A stretch of DNA of 64,000 nt from Undaria pinnatifida (GCA_012845835.1 JABAKD010000027.1:5697465-5761464); one strand, 5' to 3'. Shown: positions 21,629 through 31,915, counted from the first letter of the stretch. The notes: generated from the sequence alone by a model not told the origin. Translations and numbers: made by a program.

Positions 21629-22130
21629 TATTGTGGCGAAGGAGGTGGCGGGCGTTAGAAAGAGCCTGCCCCAGCAAGTTTTTTCCTCTCTACAAGTGGG
21701 GGTCATGGGCGTCGGGGTCGTCCGCCCGGAGGCCGATGCCCCACAACTTGTCCAAAAGACTGGCTTCAGCTAAAAACTTGTTACCAGTGCCTAAAAGGTG
21801 GTGTTTCATCTCCGGGTTTTGCGAAAACTTGACAAAAGTCCCAGCGAGAACGGCGTTTTCGCGTTCCCGCTCCCAAATGGCATTGTCGAAACCCCGGACG
21901 TTCCGTCCGATGCACTTGTGCGATTGGGGTTCCGACGTGCTCAGTATGAGCTCCAGTGCACGGTGGTCGTGGAAGCGGCGCGCCTTTTTGACCATCATAA
22001 ATTGCTTTGCGCAAAAATACGAAACGTCGTCGACGACAAACGCCGACGCTGTCCTTTGCGAAAAATGGAGGGGGGTTGCCAAAACAACACGAGTTTTCCC
22101 GTGGAATACTCGCGTGCAGGGTTAAAATTC
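21629..22130 (-). pseudogene. NADAR (DUF1768/YbiA-like) domain inside gypsy polyprotein
   Basis: Between the gag zinc knuckle and the protease lies a near-complete NADAR domain. Reading on the minus strand: LVLFWQPPSIF (about 22100-22065), then after a one-base frame change SAFVVDDVSYFCAKQFMMVK (about 22045-21985), HKCIGRNVRGFDNAIWERE, VLAGTFVKFSQNPEMKHHLL, WGIGLRADDP (about 21725-21695), an in-frame TAG at about 21690-21692, and RGKNLLGQAL directly after it. The conserved W-G-I-G-L, R-G-x-N-L-L-G and A-x-Q-x-M blocks identify the family. Family members such as YbiA hydrolyse N-glycosidic bonds in riboflavin-pathway intermediates or act on ADP-ribose adducts. Here the usual Glu of A-E-Q is Lys, so even without the frameshift and stop this copy looks catalytically dead. 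Its role in the element is unknown. Confidence 0.88.
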
Positions 22131-23540
22131 GAGGGGGCGAGCCCTCGGAGGGTATGGTTGAGACGCGCAGTGCAGCCCTGTGGGGGCACTGGGTTGCCGA
22201 CGCGGTCCGCGAGGCCGGTCTGGCGGTCACCTGGAGCGTTATCGCGCGTAGGCGAAACGTCGCCAGAAGTGTCTCTCTCTGCGCCCATCGATTGAGGATC
22301 AACGGGGGCACGGGGCTCGGAGCCTGTTCTGCTTGACGAGAGGAGCGAGTCATCCGCGCGACGGCGGGCAGATACCCCGGTTACGTTGACCGAAGGTTGT
22401 GGAGTCACCACGGGTTCGACGGGCAGTGTCGGGATCGCCTGTTCCACTGGTGCCGTGGAAGTCCGGGGGGGGTGCTCGTGGGCACGCAAAGACAAAGGAG
22501 AGCCTACAGACACTCCAGACGAATTTAAAAACGGGTCTCGGACGGGCGGCACTTGAGTGCCCGCCGGAGGGGGCTTCTGCCCTGTACCCACCCCCGAGGG
22601 AGTGGTCTGGGTAGCTAAGCTCGCTGAATCCTTTGCAATAGGGAACAGACCAGAATGCCCACCGTTCATGCGGGTGAACGCCGAGTCGAGCGCTAAAGAG
22701 GGGCTAGGGGTTCCGGCGCCGGCCTTCCCGCACCTCAAACCAACCGTCGCCGTATGGTCGGGACCAGGAGGGCGAGGTGTCTAGGAGTGAGGCGGGGGGC
22801 GACGCTCTCGCGAAGAGTCAATGTGGCGCGGTGGGTCTAAACCCAAGGTGCGCGTTGCGCGATGGGGAGTGTTGCTCAAGGCGAGAGCTCCCGGCGCGGC
22901 AGTGGTGCCATTAAATGAATTGTCAGCAGGCGTTGCAACACGCGTGGGCGAGACGCGGGGTTTGGGCGCAGTCCGGTTTAACATTAGCGGCGGCCAGTAC
23001 ATGGTTGTAAAGTCGGTGCTGTAGGCAAAATGCCACATGCGCGAGTTTTTTACGGCGGCGGTTGGCAGCGAAGGAGCGCGAGAGCTCGTTGCGGTGGCAA
23101 CATGTGCTGTGTCACAAAGCCAAGGAAGATTGCCGGTACCCATGGTCAACTTGGAGTCAGTGGTCGAGGCTGATCGGCGCTGGGCGCTTGACGAGCATGG
23201 AACACGGACATCTTGTGAAATATATACTTTTTTCCCTGGCAATGCTAGCAGTGGACGCACGAGGGGTGCCGTACCACCGTCGGGGCGTCAATTGCCAGTG
23301 CGGAAAGTGCCGGTTTGACGCGCATTTGGGTTACTATTGTTCGATGGACCAACGCGCATGTTAGGGGCGTTAGTCATCGAGGCGGGCGAGGGCGGGACTG
23401 GTTGATGCACAGGTATGGCTGAGCTATTGGTGATTGCCGCCGTCAGACCCAGTTTTGTTGCCGCGGCGGTAGCGCAGCATGCGTTCTTGCCAGCGGCGGT
23501 ACGCGGCGCCGTTGTCCCCGAGCTGACCAAGCTCGGGTTG
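22131..23540 (-). pseudogene. Gypsy gag-NADAR linker, Pro/Ser/Thr-rich
   Basis: Open but low-complexity minus-strand coding (for example PVEQAIPTLPVEPVVTPQPS) links the CCHC knuckle to the NADAR domain. No fold is recognised. Frame changes occur between the segments near 22740 and 23260. It is interpreted as a disordered linker of the polyprotein. Confidence 0.5.
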
Positions 23541-23572
23541 ATGCACCCGCTAGCATTAATAAAAGGGTGTGA

Positions 23573-23614
23573 GCACTGTTTAAAAGAATGTGACGTCTCG
23601 TGGCAATTAAGGCA
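23573..23614 (-). pseudogene. Gag CCHC zinc knuckle
   Basis: Minus-strand codons give CLNCHETSHSFKQC, an exact C-x2-C-x4-H-x4-C retroviral-type zinc knuckle, preceded by LRDNQGH. In gag nucleocapsid such a knuckle binds element RNA. It lies downstream of the capsid-like segment and upstream of NADAR and protease, as expected for the end of gag. Confidence 0.85.
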
Positions 23615-23965
23615 GTGTCCTTGGTTATCACGAAGGGCTGCCGTGCGTGCGATTGGTGAGAGGAGACTGCTCCATAGATGAGGGTCAGCGGTCGAAAATG
23701 TATCAGTAACAGTGCAAACTTTATCTCAGTGCGCAGGCGGCCAGTGCGAGTACGACGTGGATGAGACCCAGGGGTCGGTGGGATCTTGTGACACATTCAT
23801 TACTACCGGGTTGCGTTACGAACCCATCGCCCAAGCAGAAGTCTGCGCTGTCGCGCACCCCTGCCTACGGCCCGGGGCGGCAGGCGGGGGATCCGACGGG
23901 GTGGAAACACGTCCCCCCGACACCGCAGGTATCGACAATAATTTTGCGCCTTTAATGGCTGGTGT

Positions 23966-24660
23966 TTAGTTATTCGCAAGGGCACTCAAAGCTAACCACA
24001 TGGCATCAATTGAAGCAAAAGGCTGAGGACGAGTTGCCAGCTCTCCAGGGTACAAACTAGGCATGAGCTGCGGAAACTGCTCGTTTACGCTAAGACGCAC
24101 TATCTCCAGTACCAGCCCCAACCCTGGCGCCAACGCGCGCTCGCTGCCCGTAACCCCCGAAACAACCACCCGAAAAGCGCGGTAATAAGCCGCGTAAGGG
24201 GTACCGTTGGGTACGCCAAGACTATGAAGCTCGCTAAGAGCAGACGCCGCGTCCCCGTTGTCAAACTGCCGGCTCAGCACTTGGAGGAGAAGGTCAAAGC
24301 CGCCGGACCGGAATCTCCTCGTTTGATTGCTTGCGAGACCTGGCCAAGAATGCCATCAATGACGGTGTTTAGGGCGGGGGCGGACGGTTTGTCATTGTTT
24401 ATAGCACGCCCGACAGCTCGGTAGAGGGTGCGTTCCCACCCGGGGATCCAAACCGGGGATTTTAGGCCGTCTCTACTGCATCGCGAATCGCAAATCATGA
24501 GGATGTCGGTTTGGGCTTCCTTGACCGAGAGCATCAGTTATTGGACGGCGACAGTTTGCTTGGGGTTTGTGAAGGCCAGGGATGGGATGCGCGCTACCTT
24601 GCGCGTGTCAAGATTGACGTACTTGGACGTGACGGCCTGTATATGTTCGACTTCGATCAG
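23966..24660 (-). pseudogene. Gypsy gag, capsid-like region
   Basis: Two adjacent minus-strand frames hold helix-rich sequence: SRDGLKSPVWIPGWERTLYR, PALNTVIDGILGQVSQAIKR, then ALSELHSLGVPNGTPYAAYY and QFPQLMPSLYPGELATRP, with a frame change near 24270. The position upstream of the zinc knuckle and the character of the sequence fit a gag capsid domain, but I do not see a diagnostic motif. The call rests on context. Confidence 0.6.
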
Positions 24661-25289
24661 GGCGGCGGCCGCGTCTACGGAGGCCTACCGATCGCGGGCC
24701 AGAGCGGATGATAACGGCTTCGCGCGGTTGTTACAAAACTTGAAAAAAAAAAATAACCTCTCTGTAGAGGAGGCTACATCGGCCAGAAACGGGACTTGCC
24801 TTGTGGGGTTGCACCACCTTGACGTCAGAGGAAATAGCCCAATGTTCTCACCTGTTCGAAGTGTCGGAGGGTGAGCCTGAGGTGGAGAAACCTGGCTGTC
24901 CTCCCGAGAGGTGGCGGCTCTATTTTCCTCCGGAAGACGGGCTGTGACCTCCCCCCTTGCTGCGGTGCGCCGAACCGGTGCGACGCCCGCTGCCACCACC
25001 ACCGCTGCTATGGCCGGACCAGAGGGCTCTTGCTCCTCGAGCCGTAGGGAGCCCGTCACCTGGGGGCGGCGCAAGTGGGAGGCACGACCCCATCCCCCTC
25101 TTCGTGGAAGGGGGCATGGGGGGGGGCGAGGGGCAGAGAGGGATGCGGCTGTGAGCGGGACCCAGGCGTAGTAATATCGTGAGACGTGGTGGTACAAGGA
25201 GTGGCGAGCTCTACATGAGCGCTGTGAGTACCAAACGCGCGCGTATCAGTACAGACGGCGTCGCTCCCTACCCTACCAGTAGTTCGAAG

Positions 25290-26200
25290 CTTGATCTCAA
25301 AGGCGACTGCACTCGCAGTAGCCGCAGCAGCGCTGTGGGGTGCTGGGGCAAAAACGTCTGGGCTCGCAAAAACGACCGCAGGCTCATGTATCACAGTGCC
25401 TGTGCTCGCCCCGGCAAAAGCACAACAACAATGCTGGACGCTGACGCAAAAATATTTGCGCTCACAACAGCGACGGCAGGCTCATGCACAGCACGGGGTA
25501 CGCTCGCCACGGCAGTACCAAAAACACAGCGAGAAGCTGGTGCTGGAGCAAAAACATCTGGGCTCGCAAAAAGGACCGCAAGCTCATGTACCGCAGTGCC
25601 TGTGCTCGCCGCAGCAGCAGGAACGATACTGCTAGGCGCTGATGAAACACTATCTGCGGTCGCAACAGCGACGACAGGCGCATGTATAGTAGTGGGTACG
25701 CTCGCCACAGCAGTAACAACACTGCGAGACGCTGACGCCGAAGTACTACGGTCGCAACAGCGACGGCAGGCTCATGTACAGTAGCGGGCACGCTCGCCAC
25801 AGCAGTAACAACACTGCGAGGCGCTGACGGCGAAGCATCTGCGGTCGCAACATCGACGGCAGGTATAGCATTGGGTACGCTCGCCACAGCAGTAACAACA
25901 CTGCGAGGCGCTGACGCCGAAGCATCTGCGGTCGCAACAGCGGCGTCAGGCTCATGTACAACAGTGGGTACGGTCGCTACAGCAGTAAAAACGGCACTGC
26001 GAGGCGCTAACGCCGAAGCGTTTGCGGTCGCACCGGCGACGGCAGGCTGTACAACAGTAGGTACGCTCGCCACAGCGGCACCAACAACACTGCAAGGCGC
26101 TGAGACCGAAGCATCTGCGGTCGCAACGGCGGCGGCAGGCTCATGTACAGCCGTGGGTACGCTCGCCACCGCAGCAGCGGCCTCAGCCGCTTCTGCAGCT
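25290..26200 (-). repeat. About 90-bp tandem repeat in gypsy 5' coding leader
   Basis: Degenerate tandem units of about 87-92 bp each contain TGCGGTCGCAACAGCGACGG, GGCTCATGTACA and GGGTACGCTCGCCACAGCAG on the plus strand. On the minus strand they keep an open frame of Ala/Val/Ser-rich repeats (VASVPTVVHEPAAAVATADA type). Roughly ten units. This is inside the element, upstream of gag. Confidence 0.9.
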
Positions 26201-26639
26201 GCTTGGCGCCTGAGGCGACGAGCGCTCCGGGCCGAGGGCTCGCGTAGAGGGGAGCAGTCTCGAGAGCTAAACACGTACTACCAATAGAGCCTTCAATAGT
26301 GTTTGCAAGTGGTACTGGGTCGCCCAAAAACTCGTCGGTGGGCACAGCAGCATAACTATCCGCAGGGAAAATTATCTCAGTGCGATCTGACTTGTATGTA
26401 TCAGAGGTTGTGCGGGGGTTGCCCCAGCCATGGGCGGGGGAAAATTCCCAGGAGCAGGCCCTCGAGCCTCCCTACCAGGGCCAACCCCGACCGTCCCTCT
26501 ACCAGGAGCGGCTGCTGAGGTGGGTGGAGGGTATGCCTCGGCAAAATCTGTGATCGTGTGTGGCTCTTGTGCCTTTGTTATGCGTCGGCTTGTGTACAAA
26601 AGTCGCATCTGAACCAGGGCCGAGGCCAAGGCTGTCTGC

Positions 26640-27035
26640 CAAAAGGGTGTGCACGGACGGCAACGCTACCCCAGCCGTGCTGGGTAGTGCCAGGGACAGA
26701 GGCATGGCTGGTGGCTTGAACGGCAACGTTACACCAGCAGGACTGGGTAGGGCTTGAAACAGAGGCGTGGCCGGTGGCATGAACGGCAACGCTACATCAG
26801 CAGGACTGGGTACGGCTCGGAACAAAGGCGGTGGTGGCGTGAACGGCAACGCTACACCAGCAGGACTGGTTACGGCTCGGAACAGACGCGTGGCTGGTGG
26901 CATGAACGGCAACGCTACACCAGCAGGACTGGGTATGGCTCAGAACAGAGGCGTGGCTGGTGGCGTAAACGGCAGCGCTACACAATAAGCAGGGCTGGGT
27001 ATGGCTCGGGACAGAGGCGTGGCTGGCGGCTTCGA
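26640..27035 (-). repeat. 63-bp tandem repeat in gypsy 5' region
   Basis: About six units with a period of 60-66 bp, each with GGACTGGGTA(C/T)GGCTC, AGAGGCGTGGC(T/C)GGTGGC and GAACGGCAACGCTACA. Unit starts are visible at 26740, 26803, 26863, 26926 and 26992. All lengths are multiples of three, and the minus-strand frame stays open (PSPAGVALPF-type repeats), suggesting that this was translated. Confidence 0.9.
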
Positions 27036-27403
27036 CGCAGCAGAAGGCGTGTATGGTCGTTCAAAACTCGGCGTGGATACTGGATCAAAATCAGACTTGC
27101 ATGTTGGGTCAACATATCTAGCTTCGCCGAAGGAGCGGCCCTCCTAGCGAACGTGGTCGGTGGGGGGGGCTTGCTGGCACTGGGGGTGAGCTGGTCTATG
27201 GCAAGGGGCTCATCCTGGGTCGCTTTGCCTGTCTCGGAGGGACGTGGGGAGCCCGTGCCAGGTTGGTTCATCGGTGGACGGAGAAAAAAAAACGAGAGCT
27301 ATAAATAGCTGCGTACTCTACTCGCAAGTCGGAGCAATGAGCGATCGATGGGAGAGCTGCGAAGAAAGAATGTCCAAAACCGTCACGACGCCATGTATAA
27401 TAC

Positions 27404-27421
27404 GTCCTGCCGTCGACGCCA
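27404..27421 (-). other. Candidate primer-binding site of gypsy element
   Basis: Directly inside the 5' LTR, whose minus-strand end reads ...AATACA, the sequence is TGGCGTCGACGGCAGGAC. Starting with TGG right after a CA-ended LTR is the standard position and form of a tRNA primer-binding site. The priming tRNA is not identified. Confidence 0.65.
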
Positions 27422-27700
27422 TGTATTATATGATTAAGGGGCTGTTACAGACACAGGCCACCCTTTGCAGATTTCTTTACTAGGCATTTTCCACGTTGGT
27501 CACTCACTTGTACTAGGTAAGCTCTTGCCTTAGTTCCACACACGCCACGGACGAACTGAATAGCGTTCAATGCCGCGAGTTAAAAGCACCATCCCCTTCT
27601 TCCTATACGCACATGCTTTCAAAGGCATGTGAAACCCTTTTATATTCAGCCGTATCCCATATCTTACGCCTTGTTAGGCTCCCAGGGGAATCCCGTAACA
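27422..27700 (-). repeat. 5' LTR of gypsy element
   Basis: A 279-bp LTR reading, on the minus strand, TGTTACGGGA at the start and ATACA at the end, giving canonical TG...CA termini. It is homologous to 15171-15440 with many substitutions. It should carry the element promoter, but no clear TATA box was pinned down. Confidence 0.85.
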
Positions 27701-27769
27701 AGAGGTCGTCGGGGCCTAACTCCTAACTCTGCTTGTAAACGCTTGGCATGATATATATCCTAAATAAAA

Positions 27770-28450
27770 CTGTTGACCCCCCCCCCCCCCGCTTTCATCC
27801 CGTCCGCCCCCCGCCCCGCCCCCCCTTAAAACTCCTCGCTCCCCGCACCGGTTATTCGACATACAGGATATACATGGTAAACTGATGGTGCATTCTTTTC
27901 ATACCCGTCAGATTTGCCCCCTCAAAAACAGGTTTTATTATAGCTTCTGCGCACAGATTGGTCCCCCCCCCCCCCCTTAAAAACTCCGCCCTCCCTCACC
28001 GGTTATACGACTTACAGGATAAAAATTATAAACTGATGCATTGCTTCCACAGCCGTCAGATTTTGTCCCCCTCAAAACGGTTTTATTGTTTCCGCGCACA
28101 GATTGACCCCCCCCCCCCCCCCCCCGCTAAAAACTCCGCTCTCCCCCCCCCGGTCATACGACTTACAGGATACACTTGATAAACTGATGCATTCCTTCCA
28201 CAGCTGTCAGATTTTGTCCCCCTGAAAAACGGGTTTTTAATTTCCGCGCACAGATTGACTAACATCACCCTGTTGACCCTGGTACAAGCTACACTGCTGT
28301 ATGTCGTTCTAAGGGGAGCCGCCGACTTACATCCTTAATTAGGACACAAACAGTATTACGCGCGATCGGAGTATCACACACCGCTTGTTGTTGTGCAAAT
28401 ATGAGTTCGACAAATTCTTCGATCTCACAGCTGGACGGATTTGGAGTAAT
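27770..28450 (+). repeat. Poly-C-arm dispersed repeat, copy A
   Basis: Three to four tandem units of about 140 bp (around 27770, 27955 and 28095) each contain a long C run, (C/T)AAAACTCCGC, ACGACTTACAGGATA, AACTGATGCATT and GTCAGATTTTGTCCCCCT. They end in TTTCCGCGCACAGATTGA. They are followed by a unique end, from TGTTGACCCTGGTA through GCGCGATCGGAGTATCACACA to TCTTCGATCTCACAGCTG. The same end occurs at 43210-43450 and, inverted, at 60225-60420. This is a family of non-autonomous repeats; its class is not determined. Confidence 0.8.
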
Positions 28451-29057
28451 TTTTATTTATTATAATATGATGTGGACGCATGCATTCATTCATTGCTCGG
28501 CATTCATATTTGCAGCCCCCTCGTTGGACTACACAGCTACACTGCAAGCGCGAGCGAGCGGCTTGTGTGGTATTACTGCCTCTTTTATTTTGCGGGTTGC
28601 CAGTCCGTGTGGCTCGACCATTCGGCACAAATTGTCAAGACTTCACTAAAAAAGGGTGTCCGTTTGCCGCTCCTGCTTTTCTCGCTTGGGGTCCCATCAA
28701 GCCCAAGTTCAAATTTAGCGTATGCGCGTGTGTGCCATCTGGAGAAACTTCAGTGTTGAAAAAATATAAATTTGACGTTTCGTGCAAAACTCCAGAAGGT
28801 ACGAGTATTACTATTACAGGACCAGGTGCACCATTTACTTCTCATGGAATAATTTGGAGTTTCATACCGTCCACAATGTGGTACCACTGGTATATTACTT
28901 CCGTTGATGAAGGCGCGTGCCGTAGTGGGGAAGTGGAGGAGAAGAGCCTGCTTAGTTAGTGGCCCCGAATCTGAGTTACGTCTAGGGAGGGAGCAGGAGA
29001 AAGAAAAAACATTAAGATAAATCGAAGAGGGACGAGAAAAAAAAAAAGTCAGAGCTC
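28451..29057. other. No supported gene; one open frame of uncertain status
   Basis: A 159-codon plus-strand frame (28480-28959) is long for this AT/GC mix and contains Cys and Thr/Gly-rich stretches, but it matches no domain I know and no splice context is evident. Confidence 0.25.
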
Positions 29058-29170
29058 CCTATTACGGGGGACCATAGTAAATACGACCTACGGTACACAC
29101 AAAAACCAATATATTTCCCTATTTTGACTAACAACATTTGGTCCTATTTACTATGGTCCCCCGTAATAGG
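29058..29170. mobile_element. MITE, 113 bp, copy 1
   Basis: A near-perfect palindrome with ends CCTATTACGGGGGACCATAG and its inverse, with about 30 bp of inverted repeat at each end and a 50-bp AT-rich centre. The centre (TTTTTGTGTG, AATATAT, CAAAATAG) matches, in reverse, the second copy at 34087-34201, so this is a family and not a chance hairpin. Confidence 0.85.
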
Positions 29171-29280
29171 TCATGACGTTATTCTGACGGATAATGTGAA
29201 ACTACTAGGCTGTTAAAAGTAGGTGTTGAGGTTTGTTACTACGCGTTTGGGTGCTGGCTCGAGTTGATTCAAATATACCA

Positions 29281-29405
29281 AGTTCAAGTTGCAGTTCAAG
29301 TTGCAGCTCAAGTCGCAGTTCAAGTCTCAATATTAGTACAGTCGAATGTAGTAGTACTAGTAGTACTAGTTCTAGTACTAGTAGTAGCAGTAGTGGTGGT
29401 GGTGC
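29281..29405. repeat. Short tandem repeats (GTTCAAGTTGCA)n and (TAGTAC)n
   Basis: A 12-bp tandem repeat of GTTCAAGTTGCA/GCTCAAGTCGCA type (29281-29325) is followed by TAGTACTAGTAG repeats (29345-29400). Non-coding. Confidence 0.85.
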
Positions 29406-29629
29406 GGGCGCTCGCCACCACACTCAAGAAACGGACGCACAATAATGAGGTTGGAGAGAGCTAGCAGCCGATCGATTTCCTTGGCACAGGCATAGAGTGG
29501 ACGGCCTGTTCATTTCGAGAGAAAACACCGGCGGAACCACCACTACCAACAACAGCCACAGTAACGCGGAGGGGGGGCGGTGTGTGTGTGTGTGTGTGGG
29601 GGGGGGGGGGTTCTCGATATTCATGCATG

Positions 29630-29830
29630 GCCGTAGCCGTATGACCATATATATGGTACATGCCCTCGCATCTCTACTATGCCGGGACGGAGCACGTCGT
29701 GTTTTCACCGACCAGGCAACCATTGCTTGTGCACCAAGCGCCGTGAGGTGCTCGGCGAGTCGCATGAAGAGTGAGCTGCATCCTATTTATACTAAGAAAC
29801 GCTTGTGAGGCGGACTTGCTTGCATATGGA
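29630..29830 (+). repeat. Dispersed repeat shared with 52494-52700
   Basis: About 150-200 bp containing CTCGCATCTCTACTATGCCG, GGACGGAGCACGTCGTGTTT, GCTTGTGCACCAAG and GGCGAGTCGCATGAAG is repeated in the same orientation at 52494-52700. Class unknown; no coding motif recognised. Confidence 0.8.
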
Positions 29831-29879
29831 AGACAGCTTCAATGAGTTCATTTAGTTTACGGTATGGCCACTTCCGGAA

Positions 29880-31700
29880 GGGGGGGGGGGGGGGGGGGGG
29901 GGCGTTGAGGGGCGTGGGCGAGTGGGGGGGTCGGTGGGGTGGTTGGATTGGGAGTGGGGGGGCGGGGGGGTGGGGGTGGAGGGAGGCGGGGGGTGGTCTC
30001 CTCGGGGCCACTGCAAAACGAAATGCCATGCATGCATCCGGCGAAGATCGTAGGTTCACATATCCAATGGGCGTGCAAGCGTGCAACGAGCGTCCGCGTT
30101 GGAAAACTTCGTCATGGCCGACCAACGGCCGTCCCTGACTTGCGAGTTATAAACATATGTTTGCATGTTTTCACAAGAACGAAGTAGCAAGGTTCATCTC
30201 TGCCAGCAGTGGGTGATCCGTCATCATTCCCTTCTGGCCACGAAGGGCCGTTCTAGCAAAGGGTCCGCGTTGTGTGATATTTACGTACGGCCGGAAATAC
30301 GGGGGTGGCACGTATCTCCTTTAGAACGCAACCCTTTTCGAATTGCAAACATGATCCCGCTCTAATTCCAAGTGGTTCGGACCGAAAACGTGGGCACGGC
30401 TACTTCTAAAACGTGCTGCCCTCCCGTTGTCGTGCACTGTGCAAAAAAAAAAATCAACGAACCTTTTGTCGTTTGAAGAATTAAAGAATCATCCGCAACA
30501 GCGTGTCAATTAACTATACCTATAATCCAACGCGTAGCACCTTCCTCCTTCCACCACTACCGAGTCTTCATCACCCGTTTCCTCTCGAAACGGGCGCAAG
30601 AAACTTATCTGTTCAGCCCCGCTGGTATCTTCAAAAAAAAGCGAGGATAGTGCGCTTTCAAGACTACGGACAACTTTTCCGAAATAATGATCACCCGGCA
30701 TGATAGATTACCACGCGATCCAACGTACCGAATCTCCCCCGGCCACACCACATATGTTCCCTCCCCCCGTCTAAAAAATAACAAGAAATAGCAAAAGCAC
30801 AAAATAAAATACGACAAAAAAAGCCCTGACGAAAAAAAAATTGAATCCAAAACTCAAATTCAAAATTTTGTTTCAACGTTAAAAAATCAAAGGTTTCCCT
30901 CCCCTGGCCCATGAACAATTAAGTCATGCGGCCCACCACATACCAATACACGCTGCGCATGCCGCGCTAACTCGTGTGGAGACCCCCCCCCGCCCCCGCC
31001 GCGCTCAATTCACGCCCGATGTTAACATCAACTAAAAAAAGCCAGTGATATACTGTCAGCGTTCATGCCGGCGTTGCGAATGCTCACTCTGGTCGCTAAT
31101 TCGCCACGAACCAGCAAAAAAAAAAAAAAACAGACCACACGGTTGCGATTGTTGAGAAACGACGACTATAAACGCGTTTCTGAACTGATCGAAGAACGCC
31201 ACAACCAGCACCGTCTCGACTATCGCCACCTAGTATCTGTGAAAAATTGAAATCCTGCAAAGCGCGCTATATATCGCTTGATAGGGAACTGTTAGCAGTG
31301 CAGTACGCACATACAAGCGCAACGCTTCGCGCTACATAGAACACGCCGAGGCGCATACAAGACGCAACCCTGTTACCTGGTAGAAAATAACTGTACACGG
31401 AAAACATACATCTTACTTTAATTCCAAGAATGTTCTCCCCGAAACGGGATTGCAGCTCTAAAAGGGTCAATACAAAAACATTTAGAACTGCATCCACGTT
31501 ACGGGGGGGGGGGGACTACTCGTGGTTTTGGGGAAGTATCCGTGGTTAGCGTGGGGTCACTATCTCGGTAGCAAAGGGTTTATCACCAAAGGTGTCAAGA
31601 TACCTCCAACACCTGATCCACTGCGCTCTAATACAGGTTGCCCTATAGTCCCACAGCACGGCAAACTACTAGCGAAACTTCAAGGGTTTGTTTGGTAGCG
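29880..31700. other. No gene seen; G-rich tracts
   Basis: A G run at 29880-29902 and a G-rich stretch to about 30000. The rest has no supported coding region, and short frames lack domains. Confidence 0.35.
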
Positions 31701-31709
31701 GTACATGCT

Positions 31710-31915
31710 CCGGATACACTCGGGTATCTACCCGGAGTATACCCGGGTATACCATGAGTATACCCGGGTGTCTACCCTGAGTATACACGAGTAGACCTGG
31801 GTGTCTACCCTGAGTATACCCCAATATACCTTGACTATACCCGGGTATCTACCCGGGTATGACCAACAGAACAAGGTCTCGTACTTGGGTACCCCAGAGT
31901 ATACCCGGTAAACCC
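31710..31915. repeat. Minisatellite of GTATACCCGGGT-type units
   Basis: Degenerate units of about 20-30 bp built from palindromic words (GAGTATACCCGGGTGTCTAC) repeat roughly eight times. They create many nested inverted repeats, so strong cruciform or hairpin potential. Non-coding. Confidence 0.85.

Larger units (their letters stand above)
15171..27700 (-). mobile_element. Ty3/gypsy chromovirus-like LTR retrotransposon with NADAR domain
   Basis: A 12.5-kb element bounded by two related LTRs (15171-15440 and 27422-27700). All coding is on the minus strand. The domain order in its own 5' to 3' sense is: repeat-rich leader, gag, CCHC knuckle, NADAR, aspartic protease, reverse transcriptase, RNase H, integrase, chromodomain, Tudor-like domain. 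The PR-RT-RH-IN order and the chromodomain place it in Ty3/gypsy (Metaviridae), chromovirus-like. Multiple frameshifts, an internal stop, substituted catalytic residues and clear LTR divergence show an old, inactive copy. Target-site duplications were not recognised. At more than 12 kb it is long for a gypsy element, because of the tandem repeats upstream of gag and the extra NADAR module. Confidence 0.93.

Noticed and set aside
18248-23360. Many plus-strand frames across the gypsy element
   Set aside because: All are antisense to PR-RT-RH-IN, NADAR or gag coding on the minus strand.
27776-28270. Possible CRISPR-like array of regularly spaced repeats
   Set aside because: Units are about 140 bp, contiguous and contain poly-C; no spacer diversity and no cas genes. 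It is a tandem repeat in a eukaryotic genome.
28480-28959. 159-codon plus-strand frame
   Set aside because: Looks moderately protein-like, but no domain, start context or splice evidence; partly overlaps the end of a dispersed repeat.
29842-30138. Gly-rich plus frame and Pro-rich minus frames
   Set aside because: Translations of a poly-G tract.
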